Positions 1 through 9,297 are shown, counted from the stretch's first letter. The stretch: DNA of 64,000 nucleotides from an uncultured Lachnospiraceae bacterium (GCA_910578115.1 CAJTPO010000011.1:49417-113416); one strand, 5' to 3'. Numbers and translations are program-made. The notes: generated by a model from the sequence alone, not told the origin.

Positions 1-741
1 GTCCGTGGCGGCGATCACACTGTCGAAGTGCAGGCCGCGTTTTCGAAGAAGCAGGTCTCTGACGGCGTAGACTGCATTTTCGGGATAGAGGACACGGTCC
101 TGATCGATCGGGATGCCGTGGGCTTTGAGCGCGTTTCCATAGCCTTCCAACTTGCGCATGGCGCTGTAGGAGTGGGAATTGGAGAGAAAAAGGATCTCCT
201 TCCTGCCGGCAAAGAGCAGTTCTTCCGTCACATCATAGACTGCCTGTTGATCGTCGGCCAGTACACTGTAGATATTGTCCCCCTCCAGCCAGCCGTTGAT
301 CAGGAAGACGGGAAGCCTGGCCGCCACACTGCATAACCAGCCGTTTTGCTTCGGGGCGTCGTAACCGTAATCGGAGCCGACCATGACCAGGGCGTCGATC
401 TGCTTTTTCAGAATGCATTCCACCGCCTGCCGCTTGCCTTCTTCCGCATATCCGCTGCAGTAGAGAATGCAGTCGTAACCATATCCCTGCAGGTTCTTCT
501 CCAGGTAGGAAACGGCTTTCGCCATATAGATATCCGCCACGTCGGGGCAGATGATCCCTACCGTATTCATGGAACCGAGACCCAGGCCGCGGGCAAAGGC
601 GTTGGGCGTATAGTCGTTGTCCGCCATGATCCGGAGCACTTTGTCTTTGGTCTGCTGGCTGACTTTCGGGCTGTCGTTTACGACCCGGGATACCGTGGCG
701 ATGGATACGTCCGCCAGTCTGGCAATGTCATAAATATTCAT
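1..741 (-). CDS. LacI-family transcriptional regulator, partial (C-terminus outside window)
   Basis: The reverse strand gives 247 codons without a stop from an ATG at 741, running off the left edge; complete family members have about 330-340 residues. The first 45 residues form the LacI helix-turn-helix (MNIYDIARLADVSIATVSRV), followed by the hinge and a periplasmic-binding-protein-like effector domain (GIICPDVADIYMAKAV near residue 65). It is divergent from uxaA. Two copies of a 14-bp palindrome lie in the 319-bp gap, one on each promoter, so it probably represses both itself and the uxa genes. A uronate or a related intermediate as inducer is inferred from the neighbours only. Confidence 0.9.
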   Translation of the reverse strand, partial: MNIYDIARLADVSIATVSRVVNDSPKVSQQTKDKVLRIMADNDYTPNAFARGLGLGSMNTVGIICPDVADIYMAKAVSYLEKNLQGYGYDCILYCSGYAEEGKRQAVECILKKQIDALVMVGSDYGYDAPKQNGWLCSVAARLPVFLINGWLEGDNIYSVLADDQQAVYDVTEELLFAGRKEILFLSNSHSYSAMRKLEGYGNALKAHGIPIDQDRVLYPENAVYAVRDLLLRKRGLHFDSVIAATD

Positions 742-821
742 GGCACAAAGATTCCTTTCGCTGCGGGCTGTTTTTGTCTGTGGCTGTTCCGGTTGTCTGG
801 GACAGCGCTGCAGTGTCGGCG

Positions 822-835
822 TGTAAGCGTTTACA
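822..835. promoter_or_regulatory. Operator-like palindrome in the LacI-family gene promoter
   Basis: TGTAAGCGTTTACA is the exact reverse complement of the site at 990-1003. It sits at the expected start of the repressor transcript, as for autorepression. It also fits the CcpA cre consensus TGWAANCGNTNWCA, so CcpA binding is an alternative. Confidence 0.65.
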
Positions 836-845
836 TCATACTACT

Positions 846-873
846 ATTATACCATCTGCATTGAGGAGCGCAA
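846..873 (-). promoter_or_regulatory. Sigma-A type promoter of the LacI-family gene
   Basis: On the minus strand TATAAT (846-851) is preceded by TGG, giving an extended -10, and lies 16 bp from a TTGCGC -35 (868-873). Transcription would start around 839, just before the operator at 822-835. Confidence 0.6.
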
Positions 874-957
874 TCTACAATTTGTTGTGATAATAGCCAA
901 TTTTTTGCGGTGATGTTTAGATAAAATAACAAAAAGTGTAAAGACGAGTATAAACTG

Positions 958-986
958 TTGACTTTCGGATTGGAAAAGGATAAATT
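958..986 (+). promoter_or_regulatory. Promoter of the uxaA-uxaB operon
   Basis: TTGACT (958-963) and TAAATT (981-986) are separated by 17 bp. The operator at 990-1003 overlaps the expected transcription start, a standard position for repression. Confidence 0.5.
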
Positions 987-989
987 TAG

Positions 990-1003
990 TGTAAACGCTT
1001 ACA
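990..1003. promoter_or_regulatory. Operator-like palindrome upstream of uxaA
   Basis: TGTAAACGCTTACA, inverted copy of the site at 822-835, directly after the uxaA -10 region. The best candidates to bind it are the adjacent LacI-family protein or CcpA. Confidence 0.65.
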
Positions 1004-1060
1004 TTTCAAAAATTCAGAGTTGAACGAACCCGGTACAGGGCAGGAAAGGACGGGAGAACA

Positions 1061-2569
1061 ATGCAGACTTTTATAAAGATCCATCCGAAAGACAAGGTGG
1101 CAGTGGCGTTGCAGCCGATGTGTGCACACAGCGTGGTGACGGTGGACGGTGACAGGATCGTGCTGACAGACGAGATCATGCAGGGCCATAAATTTGCACT
1201 GTGCGACATGGAGGAGGGCGAGCAGGTGATCAAGTACGGCGCACCCATAGGAATTGCGAAAGAACGGATCGCGAAAGGATCCTGGGTGCATACTCATAAT
1301 ATGCGTACCGGATTGGGCGATCTTCTGACCTATACATATGAGCCGTGCGGCACGGAGGGGGTGGAGAGCAGAGGATTCGGTGCAACCGGGCCGGCGGCCT
1401 CTTTTCAGGGATTCCGTCGTCCGGACGGGAAGGCGGGAGTCCGCAATGAGGTCTGGATCATCCCCACGGTGGGATGCGTTAATTCTGTGGCGGCGGCCAT
1501 CGAAAAGAGGGCCCGGGACAGCATCGGAGAAATGGGATCAGTGGAGGCGGTGGCAGCCTTCTCCCATCCGTACGGCTGTTCTCAGATGGGAGAAGATCAG
1601 GAGAACACCAGACGGATTCTTGCCGATCTGGTCCGTCATCCCAATGCGGGCGGCGTGCTGGTGCTGGGGCTGGGCTGTGAGAACAGTAACGTGGAAGTGC
1701 TCAAGGAGTATATCGGCCCGTACGATTCGGCCAGGGTGAAATTCCTGGTCTGTCAGGAAGTGGAAGAGGAAGTGGAGGCCGGCGTCAGGCTGGTGCGGGA
1801 GCTTGTGCAGTACGCCGGTGGTTTTGTGCGGACAAAGATACCGTGCAGCGAGCTGATCGTGGGCATGAAGTGCGGCGGTTCCGACGGACTTTCCGGTATC
1901 ACGGCCAATCCTGCGGTGGGGGTATTCTCTGACCTGCTGATCGAAGCGGGCGGCACGACCATCCTCACGGAGGTGCCGGAGATGTTCGGTGCGGAGACTC
2001 TTTTGATGAACCGTTGTGAGAACCGGGAATTGTTTGAGAAGACGGTGACAATGATCAATGGTTTTAAGGAGTACTTTATCCGGCACGATCAGACGGTCTA
2101 TGAGAATCCATCCCCGGGCAATAAGATGGGAGGCATATCCACGCTGGAAGATAAGTCGCTGGGATGCACTCAGAAGTCGGGATCGGCGCCTGTCAGAGGC
2201 GTGCTGGCCTATGGGGAGACGGCAGAAGGAAAGGGACTGCATCTGCTCAGCGCTCCGGGCAACGATCTGGTGGCGGCAACGGCGCTGGCGGCTGCAGGAG
2301 CGCAGATTGTCCTGTTTACGACCGGAAGAGGCACGCCCTTTGCCTCCCCGGTGCCGACGGTTAAGATCGCCAGCAATGATTCTCTTTATCGGCATAAAAA
2401 GAACTGGATCGACTTCAACTGCGGAGAGATGGTACAGGGGAAGCCGCTGGAAGTCCTGGGAGGCGAACTTTTTCGGTATGTGCTGGAGGCTGCCTCCGGC
2501 AGGAAAGTGAAGGCGGAGGAAGCGGGATTTCATGATATGGCGATCTTTAAACAGGGTGTGACTTTGTAA
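1061..2569 (+). CDS. uxaA: Altronate dehydratase (UxaA family)
   Basis: 502 aa, the usual length for single-chain UxaA. It dehydrates D-altronate to 2-keto-3-deoxygluconate in galacturonate catabolism in the cytoplasm. The N-terminal ~90 residues form the SAF domain, with the HxHN segment WVHTHNMRTGL near residue 70. The rest is the UxaA core, with conserved cysteines in GCVNSV and GLGCENSN and the stretch MKCGGSDGLSGITANPAVG. It is the first gene after the operator-controlled promoter and is followed 62 bp later by uxaB, which supplies its substrate. Galactarate dehydratase is a relative, but the pairing with tagaturonate reductase favours altronate. Confidence 0.93.
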   Translation: MQTFIKIHPKDKVAVALQPMCAHSVVTVDGDRIVLTDEIMQGHKFALCDMEEGEQVIKYGAPIGIAKERIAKGSWVHTHNMRTGLGDLLTYTYEPCGTEGVESRGFGATGPAASFQGFRRPDGKAGVRNEVWIIPTVGCVNSVAAAIEKRARDSIGEMGSVEAVAAFSHPYGCSQMGEDQENTRRILADLVRHPNAGGVLVLGLGCENSNVEVLKEYIGPYDSARVKFLVCQEVEEEVEAGVRLVRELVQYAGGFVRTKIPCSELIVGMKCGGSDGLSGITANPAVGVFSDLLIEAGGTTILTEVPEMFGAETLLMNRCENRELFEKTVTMINGFKEYFIRHDQTVYENPSPGNKMGGISTLEDKSLGCTQKSGSAPVRGVLAYGETAEGKGLHLLSAPGNDLVAATALAAAGAQIVLFTTGRGTPFASPVPTVKIASNDSLYRHKKNWIDFNCGEMVQGKPLEVLGGELFRYVLEAASGRKVKAEEAGFHDMAIFKQGVTL

Positions 2570-2631
2570 AGACGGAGGATGGCCGGGCATTTGAACGGCT
2601 GTAAGCAGGTGCGGAAAGGAATGGGGACGAA

Positions 2632-4164
2632 GTGAAAAGATTATCTTATAAGACGTTGGAAGAGATGCGGTATGACGGATATTTGCTGAAGGAGGCGCCG
2701 GAGAGAGTGCTGCAGTTCGGGGAGGGGAATTTTCTCCGGGCGTTCGCGGATCATTTTATTGATGTGCTGAACGAGAAGGCGGATTTTCGCGGGAAGGTGG
2801 TGCTGGTTACGCCGGGTGGCGGCGGTGGCAGGGTGCTTACGGCTGTCAATGAGCAGGAAGGACTCTATACGTTACTGCTGCGGGGAAACGAGAACGGTGA
2901 GAAGGTGCAGACTAAGAGGGTGATTTCCTGTGTCAGCCGCTGCCTGAATCCGTATGGGGAGTATGATGCCTACATGGCCTGTGCCGAAAATCCCGATCTG
3001 CGGTTTCTTATCTCCAATACCACGGAGGCGGGGATCCGGTATGATGCGGACTGCCGTTTCGAGGACAGGCCGGCGGCCAGTTTTCCGGGGAAACTGACGC
3101 AGTTTCTGTATGCAAGGTATGAGCGGTTCGGCCAGGAAAAAGGAAAGGGGTTTGTGATCCTGCCCTGTGAGCTGATTGATGATAACGGCGGACAATTGGC
3201 AGGATGTGTCATGCAGTATGCGAAGCAGTGGGAGCTGGGGGAGGATTTTTGCAGATGGCTGCGGGAAGAGAACTTCTTCTGCTCCACGCTGGTGGACCGG
3301 ATCGTCACCGGCTATCCGGCCAGCGAGGCGGAAGAACTCTGCGGGCAGCTGGGGTACCGGGATGAGATCATGGATGCCGGGGAGGTGTTCGGATTCTGGG
3401 TGATCGAGGGACCGGAGAGCCTGCAGGAGGAGCTGCCTTTCGGACGGGCAGGACTGCCGGTGCTGGTTACAAAAGACCATAAGCCTTATAAACAGCGCAA
3501 AGTGCGTATTTTGAACGGCGCCCATACATCCATGGTTCTGGGAGCTTATCTGGCCGGCAGAAATATTGTCAGGGAATGTATGCAGGATCCGGTGATCCGG
3601 GCATTTATGGAGCAGACGCTCTATGAGGAGATCATTCCCACGCTGACGCTGCCGGAGCAGGAGTTGACGACGTTTGCAAAAGCGGTGTTCGACCGCTTCA
3701 ACAATCCGTATATCGATCATGAGCTGTTGGCCATCGCGCTCAATTCCACATCCAAATGGAAGGCCAGGGTGCTGCCTTCTTTTGCAGGGTATGTGAAGCG
3801 CTGCGGTACGCTGCCGGAATGCATCACGGCTTCTTTGGCTTTCCATATCGCCTTCTACAGGGGGAATCGACTGGAGGAAACCGGATTGACCGGCAGTCGG
3901 GACGGGGAATCGTATGTGATCAGGGACGAAAGATTTATTCTGGAATTCTTCGAGGCGCATAAAGAGGACGATCCGGAAGCGCTCACCGCTGCGGTTCTGG
4001 CCGAAAGCCGGTTCTGGGGAGAAGATTTGACGGCATATGCGGGACTGGCAGAGAAAGTGGCCGGTGATCTGCGGATGATCGAAGAAGAAGGTGCTTATGC
4101 ACTGATGAGACGCTGCACTTTACGGAGAATGACTCTGGTAAATTGGCAGAAAGAGGACAAATAA
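2632..4164 (+). CDS. uxaB: Tagaturonate reductase (altronate oxidoreductase, UxaB)
   Basis: 510 aa, GTG start; the in-frame alternatives are poorer, and an ATG at 2621 opens a four-codon ORF overlapping the start. It belongs to the polyol-specific long-chain dehydrogenase family. The N-terminal nucleotide-binding part is marked by RVLQFGEGNFLRAF (residues ~24-37). The C-terminal part has the family lysine/asparagine region VTKDHKPYKQRKVRILNGAHT (~285). It reduces tagaturonate to altronate with NADH. It lies in one operon with uxaA. Uronate isomerase and the KDG kinase/aldolase needed to complete the route are not in the window. Confidence 0.92.
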   Translation: MKRLSYKTLEEMRYDGYLLKEAPERVLQFGEGNFLRAFADHFIDVLNEKADFRGKVVLVTPGGGGGRVLTAVNEQEGLYTLLLRGNENGEKVQTKRVISCVSRCLNPYGEYDAYMACAENPDLRFLISNTTEAGIRYDADCRFEDRPAASFPGKLTQFLYARYERFGQEKGKGFVILPCELIDDNGGQLAGCVMQYAKQWELGEDFCRWLREENFFCSTLVDRIVTGYPASEAEELCGQLGYRDEIMDAGEVFGFWVIEGPESLQEELPFGRAGLPVLVTKDHKPYKQRKVRILNGAHTSMVLGAYLAGRNIVRECMQDPVIRAFMEQTLYEEIIPTLTLPEQELTTFAKAVFDRFNNPYIDHELLAIALNSTSKWKARVLPSFAGYVKRCGTLPECITASLAFHIAFYRGNRLEETGLTGSRDGESYVIRDERFILEFFEAHKEDDPEALTAAVLAESRFWGEDLTAYAGLAEKVAGDLRMIEEEGAYALMRRCTLRRMTLVNWQKEDK

Positions 4165-4296
4165 GGAACAAAAGGTATAAAGCAGCAAAATAACAGGCAT
4201 ACTATCTCTGTCTGTAACTGTGCACTTATTGAGCCGTTCGCGGCCTGGGGTGCAGATCGCCTGTAGAAATTCGGAAGAGATGGAAGGAGATAGGAA

Positions 4297-5313
4297 ATGC
4301 TGGGAAAACAGAGTCTTCAGTTTGTAAATAAACCGTACATCATCGGCAGCGGTTCCATCGTGGGGAGTAAGGAGGCGGCCGGCCCCATGGGAAAGCTGTT
4401 TGACAAGGTCGGCTATGACGATAAATTCGGAGCCGATACCTGGGAGGATGCCGAGAGCAGTCTGCAGAAAGAGGCGCTGGAGATCGCGCTTGGCAAGGCC
4501 GGCCTTAAGAAAAAAGATCTGCAGCTTGTGTTTGCAGGAGATCTGCTGGGGCAGTCCATTGCCAGCAGCTTCGGTCTGTCGGGGTATCAGCTTCCCCATG
4601 TGGGATTGTACGGTGCCTGCTCAACCTGCGGGCTGTCTCTGACCATGGGGAGTATGGCAGTGGCCGGCGGATTTGTGGAGAAGGCGGCGTGTATTACATC
4701 CAGTCATTTCGCCAGTGCGGAGAAGGAATTCCGGTTTCCGTTAGCCTATGGCAACCAGCGGCCGAAGTCAGCCACCTGGACGGTGACCGGCAGCGGAGCG
4801 TTCCTGCTCTCGGCGCAGCCGGGCAGTCAGGTTCGGGCGGTGATTTCGGGCGCCACCGTCGGCAGGATTGTGGATTACGGATTAAAAGATTCGATGAATA
4901 TGGGAGCCTGTATGGCTCCTGCCGCCGCGGATACGCTCAGGCAGCATCTGGAGGATTTCGGCAGGCAGCCGGATTACTACGATAAGATCATCACCGGCGA
5001 CCTGGGCACGGTGGGGCAGCAGCTTCTTTTCGACCTGCTGGCCGAGGCGCAGATCGATATTACGAAGCAGCATATGGACTGCGGTATCGAGATTTTCGAC
5101 AGCGAGAGACAGGATACCAATGCGGGCGGTTCCGGCTGTGGGTGCAGCGCGGTGGTGTTATCGGCTTATATATTGAAGAAACTGGAGGAAGGTGTCTGGA
5201 ACCGGGTTCTCTTTATGCCGACGGGGGCGCTTTTAAGTAAGACCAGCTTCAATGAGGGCCAGAGCATTCCGGGGATCGCCCATGGCGTGGTGTTGGAGCA
5301 TTATACGGGTTAA
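4297..5313 (+). CDS. spoVAD: Stage V sporulation protein AD
   Basis: 338 aa, full length. SpoVAD has a thiolase-like fold and binds dipicolinic acid. With SpoVAC and SpoVAE it forms the channel that loads DPA into the forespore and releases it at germination. Recognisable stretches are KPYIIGSGSIVGSKEAAGP at the N-terminus, ACSTCG near residue 110 and the C-terminal GCGCSA. An AGGAG ribosome site precedes the ATG. Unlike the usual compact spoVAC-AD-AE order, no spoVAC precedes it (uxaB does) and spoVAE lies 4.8 kb downstream. Confidence 0.95.
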   Translation: MLGKQSLQFVNKPYIIGSGSIVGSKEAAGPMGKLFDKVGYDDKFGADTWEDAESSLQKEALEIALGKAGLKKKDLQLVFAGDLLGQSIASSFGLSGYQLPHVGLYGACSTCGLSLTMGSMAVAGGFVEKAACITSSHFASAEKEFRFPLAYGNQRPKSATWTVTGSGAFLLSAQPGSQVRAVISGATVGRIVDYGLKDSMNMGACMAPAAADTLRQHLEDFGRQPDYYDKIITGDLGTVGQQLLFDLLAEAQIDITKQHMDCGIEIFDSERQDTNAGGSGCGCSAVVLSAYILKKLEEGVWNRVLFMPTGALLSKTSFNEGQSIPGIAHGVVLEHYTG

Positions 5314-5326
5314 TGTATTTAGGAAA

Positions 5327-5362
5327 GGGATCGGATCGGCGAAGGATGCGGTCTCTTTTTTT
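5327..5362 (+). terminator. Likely rho-independent terminator after spoVAD
   Basis: GGGATCG (5327-5333) pairs with CGGTCTC (5349-5355), two of seven pairs being G-T, and is followed by seven T residues. Confidence 0.5.
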
Positions 5363-5509
5363 GCGGGCGTTTTGCTGTCCGGTAAAAAAAGTATGGTTTC
5401 CATGCCGCTGATGGTGATACAATGATATGATACAGGAATGAGACTTAAAACGGCAGTATCGGGGAGGCGAAGGCCGGAAAGCCCGGGAAAGAAAGGATGC
5501 AGAAGAGAT

Positions 5510-6901
5510 ATGGAAGATACGAAGAAAGTTGCGCTGTTTGAAGAAATGCCCGTACCGCGGGCGGTGATGACGCTGGCCATACCGACGGTGCTCAGTTCTC
5601 TGGTGATGGTAATCTATAATCTGGCGGATACTTATTTTGTAGGGATGCTGAATGATCCGGTGCAGAATGCGGCCGTAACGCTGGCAGCTCCTGTGCTGCT
5701 GGCATTTAACGCGGTAAACAATCTGTTCGGGGTGGGCACCTCCAGTATGATGAGCCGTGCGCTGGGAAGCCGGGATTATGGGCTGGTGCGGCGAAGTTCG
5801 GCGTTTGGATTCTACTGCACGTTGATGGCCGGGGCGCTGTTTTCGGTCTTGTATACGACTTTTCATAATCCCCTTCTGCACCTGCTGGGAGCGGATGCGG
5901 AGACGATGGCAGCTACGGCGCAGTATTTGAAGTGGACGGTATCCCTGGGAGCGGTTCCGGCGATCCTGAATGTGGTCATGGCCTATATGGTAAGGGCGGA
6001 GGGGGCGTCGCTTCACGCCAGTATCGGAACCATGAGCGGATGTCTGTTGAATATTCTGCTGGACCCTTTCTTTGTATTGCCCATGGGACTGGATATGGGG
6101 GCTGCCGGGGCCGGGTTTGCGACTATGCTTTCCAATTGTGTGGCTTGTGTCTATTTCTTCCTTTTATTATGGAGGAAAAGAGGAGATACATACGTGTGTA
6201 TCCGGCCGTCGATGTTCAGGCCGGACAGGAAGGTGGTGGCGGGGGTATGCGGAGTCGGTATTCCGGCTGCCATTCAGAATCTGCTGAATGTGACGGGTAT
6301 GACGGTCTTAAATAATTTTACGGCGTCCTATGGTTCTGATGCTGTGGCGGCAATGGGTATTGTGCAGAAGGTAAATATGGTACCCATGCAGATCGCCTTC
6401 GGCCTGTCTCAGGGGATCATGCCGTTGATCAGCTATAACTATGCCAGCGGGAATGTAAAGCGCATGAAAAAGACGCTGCTTTTTACGGTGAGGATCGCGG
6501 TTTCCTTTCTGGCGGTGGTGGCGGCCGGTTATTATCTGGGTGCGGGACGGATCACGGCGCTGTTTATGCGCAACGAAGCGATTATTGCTTACGGGGAGCG
6601 GTTCCTGCGGGGATTCTGTCTGGAACTGCCGTTTATGTGTATGGACTTTATTGCAGTGGGCGTTTTTCAGTCCTGCGGCATGGGGGAAAAGTCTTTGGTG
6701 TTTGCGCTGTTAAGAAAGATCGTGCTGGAGATTCCGGCACTGTATGTGTTGAATTACCTGTTTCCGCTGTACGGACTGCCCTATGCGCAGCCTGTTACGG
6801 AATGGATCCTGTGCGTGGCGGCGGTGGTGGTGCTTGTGCGGATTTTCAGAAGGATGGAAGAAAAGACGGGGAACAGGGAAGGTAAGGGCTGCACTTCATG
6901 A
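5510..6901 (+). CDS. MATE family efflux transporter
   Basis: 463 aa from the ATG at 5510, which has a GAAAGGA ribosome site. An upstream in-frame ATG at 5438 would add 24 unconserved basic residues. Twelve hydrophobic segments form two six-helix halves. The opening (PVPRAVMTLAIPTVLSSLVMVIYNLADTYFVG) and the repeat GLSQGIMPLISYNYASGN are typical of the multidrug and toxin extrusion family, which exports organic compounds using Na+ or H+ gradients. The substrate cannot be read from the sequence. It separates spoVAD from the genes leading to spoVAE. Confidence 0.92.
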   Translation: MEDTKKVALFEEMPVPRAVMTLAIPTVLSSLVMVIYNLADTYFVGMLNDPVQNAAVTLAAPVLLAFNAVNNLFGVGTSSMMSRALGSRDYGLVRRSSAFGFYCTLMAGALFSVLYTTFHNPLLHLLGADAETMAATAQYLKWTVSLGAVPAILNVVMAYMVRAEGASLHASIGTMSGCLLNILLDPFFVLPMGLDMGAAGAGFATMLSNCVACVYFFLLLWRKRGDTYVCIRPSMFRPDRKVVAGVCGVGIPAAIQNLLNVTGMTVLNNFTASYGSDAVAAMGIVQKVNMVPMQIAFGLSQGIMPLISYNYASGNVKRMKKTLLFTVRIAVSFLAVVAAGYYLGAGRITALFMRNEAIIAYGERFLRGFCLELPFMCMDFIAVGVFQSCGMGEKSLVFALLRKIVLEIPALYVLNYLFPLYGLPYAQPVTEWILCVAAVVVLVRIFRRMEEKTGNREGKGCTS

Positions 6902-7063
6902 CAGCGGGTGAGCATAAGGCTGATGAAGTGGCAGAATAATACGGAACGGGGTTTATGAAAATAGAAAATTGGTTTATACTGTTATAGAGCGAACCTGCAC
7001 ATGTTGGCGGCGGTGGACGACAGCCACGGGGAATTATGGCGGGAAAGGTGTGGTAATCGATAG

Positions 7064-7399
7064 ATGGAAGACGGTAAGGTGATCATAAAAGGCGGTGGAA
7101 GCAGGAAAATCTCAGAGGAAAGCGTTGTGGTCAGCAGCCAGCCGGCTGCAGCCGCGGAGGAAATGAGCGTGCTGGTATCCGGAGTGCTTCACCATGAGGG
7201 GAAGACATTCGTGCGGGTGTCCTTTATGCGGGGGAAAGACTGGGCGGAAGGGATTGTGCCGGATGGTGTGGTGGAGAAGGCCAAAGGATTTTCCACGGAG
7301 GAGATCGGACAGCTGCAGGCGTATCTGGCGGCGGAGAAAGAGACGATCATCCGACAGGCGAAAGGGATCAATCCGATCAGGAATCTGTTTCAGATCTGA
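7064..7399 (+). CDS. Hypothetical protein, 111 aa
   Basis: Not recognised. It is an ATG-started ORF with codon use like its neighbours, followed by an NAD-dependent epimerase-like gene within 60 bp. The protein is soluble and has no signal peptide. A glycine- and basic-residue-rich start (KVIIKGGGSRK) leads to a compact predicted alpha/beta body (MSVLVSGVLHHEGKTFVRVSFMRGKDWAEG) and a helical C-terminus. No catalytic motif is visible. Confidence 0.65.
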   Translation: MEDGKVIIKGGGSRKISEESVVVSSQPAAAAEEMSVLVSGVLHHEGKTFVRVSFMRGKDWAEGIVPDGVVEKAKGFSTEEIGQLQAYLAAEKETIIRQAKGINPIRNLFQI

Positions 7400-7454
7400 G
7401 GCATGATTTTTGATGGGACATACAAATGATACGAGGGAAAGGAAGGAAAAGAGA

Positions 7455-8486
7455 ATGAAAGTACTATTTATCGGAGGAACCGGGACCATCAGCACGGCGA
7501 TCTCCACCAGGCTTTTGCAGGAAGGGCATGAGTTGTGGCTGATCAACAGGGGGACACGCAACGACGTGCTGCCGCCCGGGGCGAACATTATCACGGCGGA
7601 TATCAATGACGAGGAGACGGTGGCGCAGAAGCTTAAAGGGCATACATTCGATGTGGTGGCAGACTTTATTGCCTTTGTGCCCGGGCAGCTGGAACGGGAT
7701 TACAGACTTTTTCGGGATAAGACGCGGCAGTTTATCTATATCAGTTCGGCCTCCGCATACCAGAAGCCGTTGTCTGACTATCGGATCGATGAGGGGACGC
7801 CGCTGGCGAACCCTTACTGGGAATACTCGCGGAATAAGATCGCGGGTGAGGAGCTTTTGATGAAACTGTATCGCGAGGAGGGATTCCCCGTTACCATCGT
7901 GCGGCCGAGTCATACCTACAGCGAACGTTCCATGCCGGCGGGAGTTCATGGACCGCAGGGCAGTTATCAGGTGCTCAGGCGGATGATGGAAGGGAAGAAG
8001 GTGATCATACATGGAGACGGCACTTCGCTCTGGACGCTGACATTTAACACGGATTTTGCCAAAGGCTTTATCGGGTTGATGGGTAATATCCATGCCATCG
8101 GAGAGGCGGTGCAGATCACAGGCGATGAGACGCTTACGTGGAATCAGATCTATGCTGTGATCGCACAGGCGCTGGGAGCAGAGCTGAAGCCCTGCTATGT
8201 ATCCAGCGAGTTTATCGCTTCCACAAGTCCGGCCGGGTGGAATCTTCGGGGAGGTATGCTGGGCGATAAGTCCAACAGCGTCGTCTTTGACAATACGAAG
8301 CTGAAACGGCTGGTGCCGGACTTTACGGCGACGGTACGTTTTGACCAGGGGGCCAGGAAGGTCCTGGAGTATATCAGGACGCATCCGGAGTGTCAGAAGT
8401 TAGATCCGGAATTTGACCGGTGGTGCGACAGGGTCATAGCGGCACAGGAAGAGGCGCTGAAGATCATGAAGGTGTCGGAGGAGTAG
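7455..8486 (+). CDS. NAD-dependent epimerase/dehydratase family protein (extended SDR)
   Basis: 343 aa from the ATG at 7455, chosen because a GGAAGGAAAAGAG ribosome site precedes it and the Rossmann motif then begins at residue 2 (KVLFIGGTGTIS, a GxxGxxS variant). SDR features continue with YISSASAYQKP and the YSRNKIAGE segment holding the YxxxK active-site pair. Such proteins epimerize or dehydrate nucleotide sugars; close relatives include plant-type CSP41 and poorly characterised bacterial reductases. The substrate is unknown, and the small genes around it are no help. Confidence 0.88.
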   Translation: MKVLFIGGTGTISTAISTRLLQEGHELWLINRGTRNDVLPPGANIITADINDEETVAQKLKGHTFDVVADFIAFVPGQLERDYRLFRDKTRQFIYISSASAYQKPLSDYRIDEGTPLANPYWEYSRNKIAGEELLMKLYREEGFPVTIVRPSHTYSERSMPAGVHGPQGSYQVLRRMMEGKKVIIHGDGTSLWTLTFNTDFAKGFIGLMGNIHAIGEAVQITGDETLTWNQIYAVIAQALGAELKPCYVSSEFIASTSPAGWNLRGGMLGDKSNSVVFDNTKLKRLVPDFTATVRFDQGARKVLEYIRTHPECQKLDPEFDRWCDRVIAAQEEALKIMKVSEE

Positions 8487-8606
8487 GACGGTTTGAACGG
8501 ACTGCGGATTTGCATCCGGTGCATGTATGGAGATGCGCGGCCGCAGGAGCGGCAGATCATGTTAAAACGCGGCCGGGGAACGTGACAGGAAAGAAGGTGC
8601 AGGGCA

Positions 8607-8837
8607 GTGCGGGAGATGGAATTTAAGATGGAGCGTCCCGGATTGTTGAAGGAGGGAGACAGGGTCACCGTGACAGAGGGTGTCCTGCCAAGCAATTATT
8701 ATTATACGATTGATCCGTCTCTGGCCATGTCGGGGAATTTTCCGTTCAGGGAGCGAATGCTGGAGCGGGAAGGTGTTGTGACGGAAGTGATTGAAAATGC
8801 CAGAGGGTTCTACGTGCGGGCAAAGTTCGGAGAATAG
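8607..8837 (+). CDS. Small hypothetical protein, 76 aa
   Basis: Not recognised as a named family. The start is either GTG 8607 (AGAAGG about 10 bp upstream) or ATG 8616. The protein is soluble and has the look of a small beta-barrel (LLKEGDRVTVTEGVLP, GVVTEVIENARGFYVRAKF), resembling KOW- or SH3-like folds. That is a composition-based impression only. It lies between the epimerase and ridA on the same strand. Confidence 0.6.
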   Translation: MREMEFKMERPGLLKEGDRVTVTEGVLPSNYYYTIDPSLAMSGNFPFRERMLEREGVVTEVIENARGFYVRAKFGE

Positions 8838-8916
8838 AAGGCTTCCCGGCAGCAGGACGGTGAGACGGAATGAGGAAAGCATGAAAGAGTGATTACGAGA
8901 AAGGAAGGTATATATT

Positions 8917-9297
8917 ATGTTAACTAAGGTATCTACAGACAAGGCGCCGGCGGCGATCGGGCCGTATTCCCAGGGAATCATCGCAGGAGATTTTCTGTTT
9001 GCATCGGGACAGATTCCCATCGATCCGGCAGACGGTGAGATCAAGGGCGGGGATATTACGGAGCAGGCGGAACAGGTCATGAAGAATGTGGGTGCGATTC
9101 TGACAGAAGCAGGCACGAACTATGCAAATGTTGTGAAGACTACGTGCTTTCTGGCGGATATGGCGGATTTCGCGGCTTTCAACGGGGTATATGAGAAATA
9201 TTTTACCGAGAAACCGGCCAGAAGCTGTGTGGCTGTGAAGCAGCTGCCGAAGAGCGTGTTGTGCGAAGTGGAAGTGGTGGCTTATCTGAAGCAGTAA
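8917..9297 (+). CDS. ridA: RidA family enamine/imine deaminase
   Basis: 126 aa, the normal length. RidA (YjgF/UK114) hydrolyses reactive 2-aminoacrylate and related enamines produced by PLP enzymes, releasing 2-ketoacids and ammonia. Visible family elements are APAAIGPYSQGI near the N-terminus, FASGQIPIDP, and the substrate-binding arginine in ARSCVAV (about residue 106). The C-terminus CEVEVVAYL is standard. An AAAGGAAGG ribosome site precedes the ATG. Confidence 0.95.
   Translation: MLTKVSTDKAPAAIGPYSQGIIAGDFLFASGQIPIDPADGEIKGGDITEQAEQVMKNVGAILTEAGTNYANVVKTTCFLADMADFAAFNGVYEKYFTEKPARSCVAVKQLPKSVLCEVEVVAYLKQ

Noticed and set aside
990..1003. Treating the uxa operators as further copies of the 35-bp palindrome
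   Set aside because: They share only the word GTAAACG; length, centre and arm sequences differ.
1538..2590. 350-codon open frame on the minus strand across uxaA
   Set aside because: Antisense shadow of a clear uxaA gene; the product has no recognisable domain and is His/Arg/Leu-rich, as GC-skewed antisense frames are.
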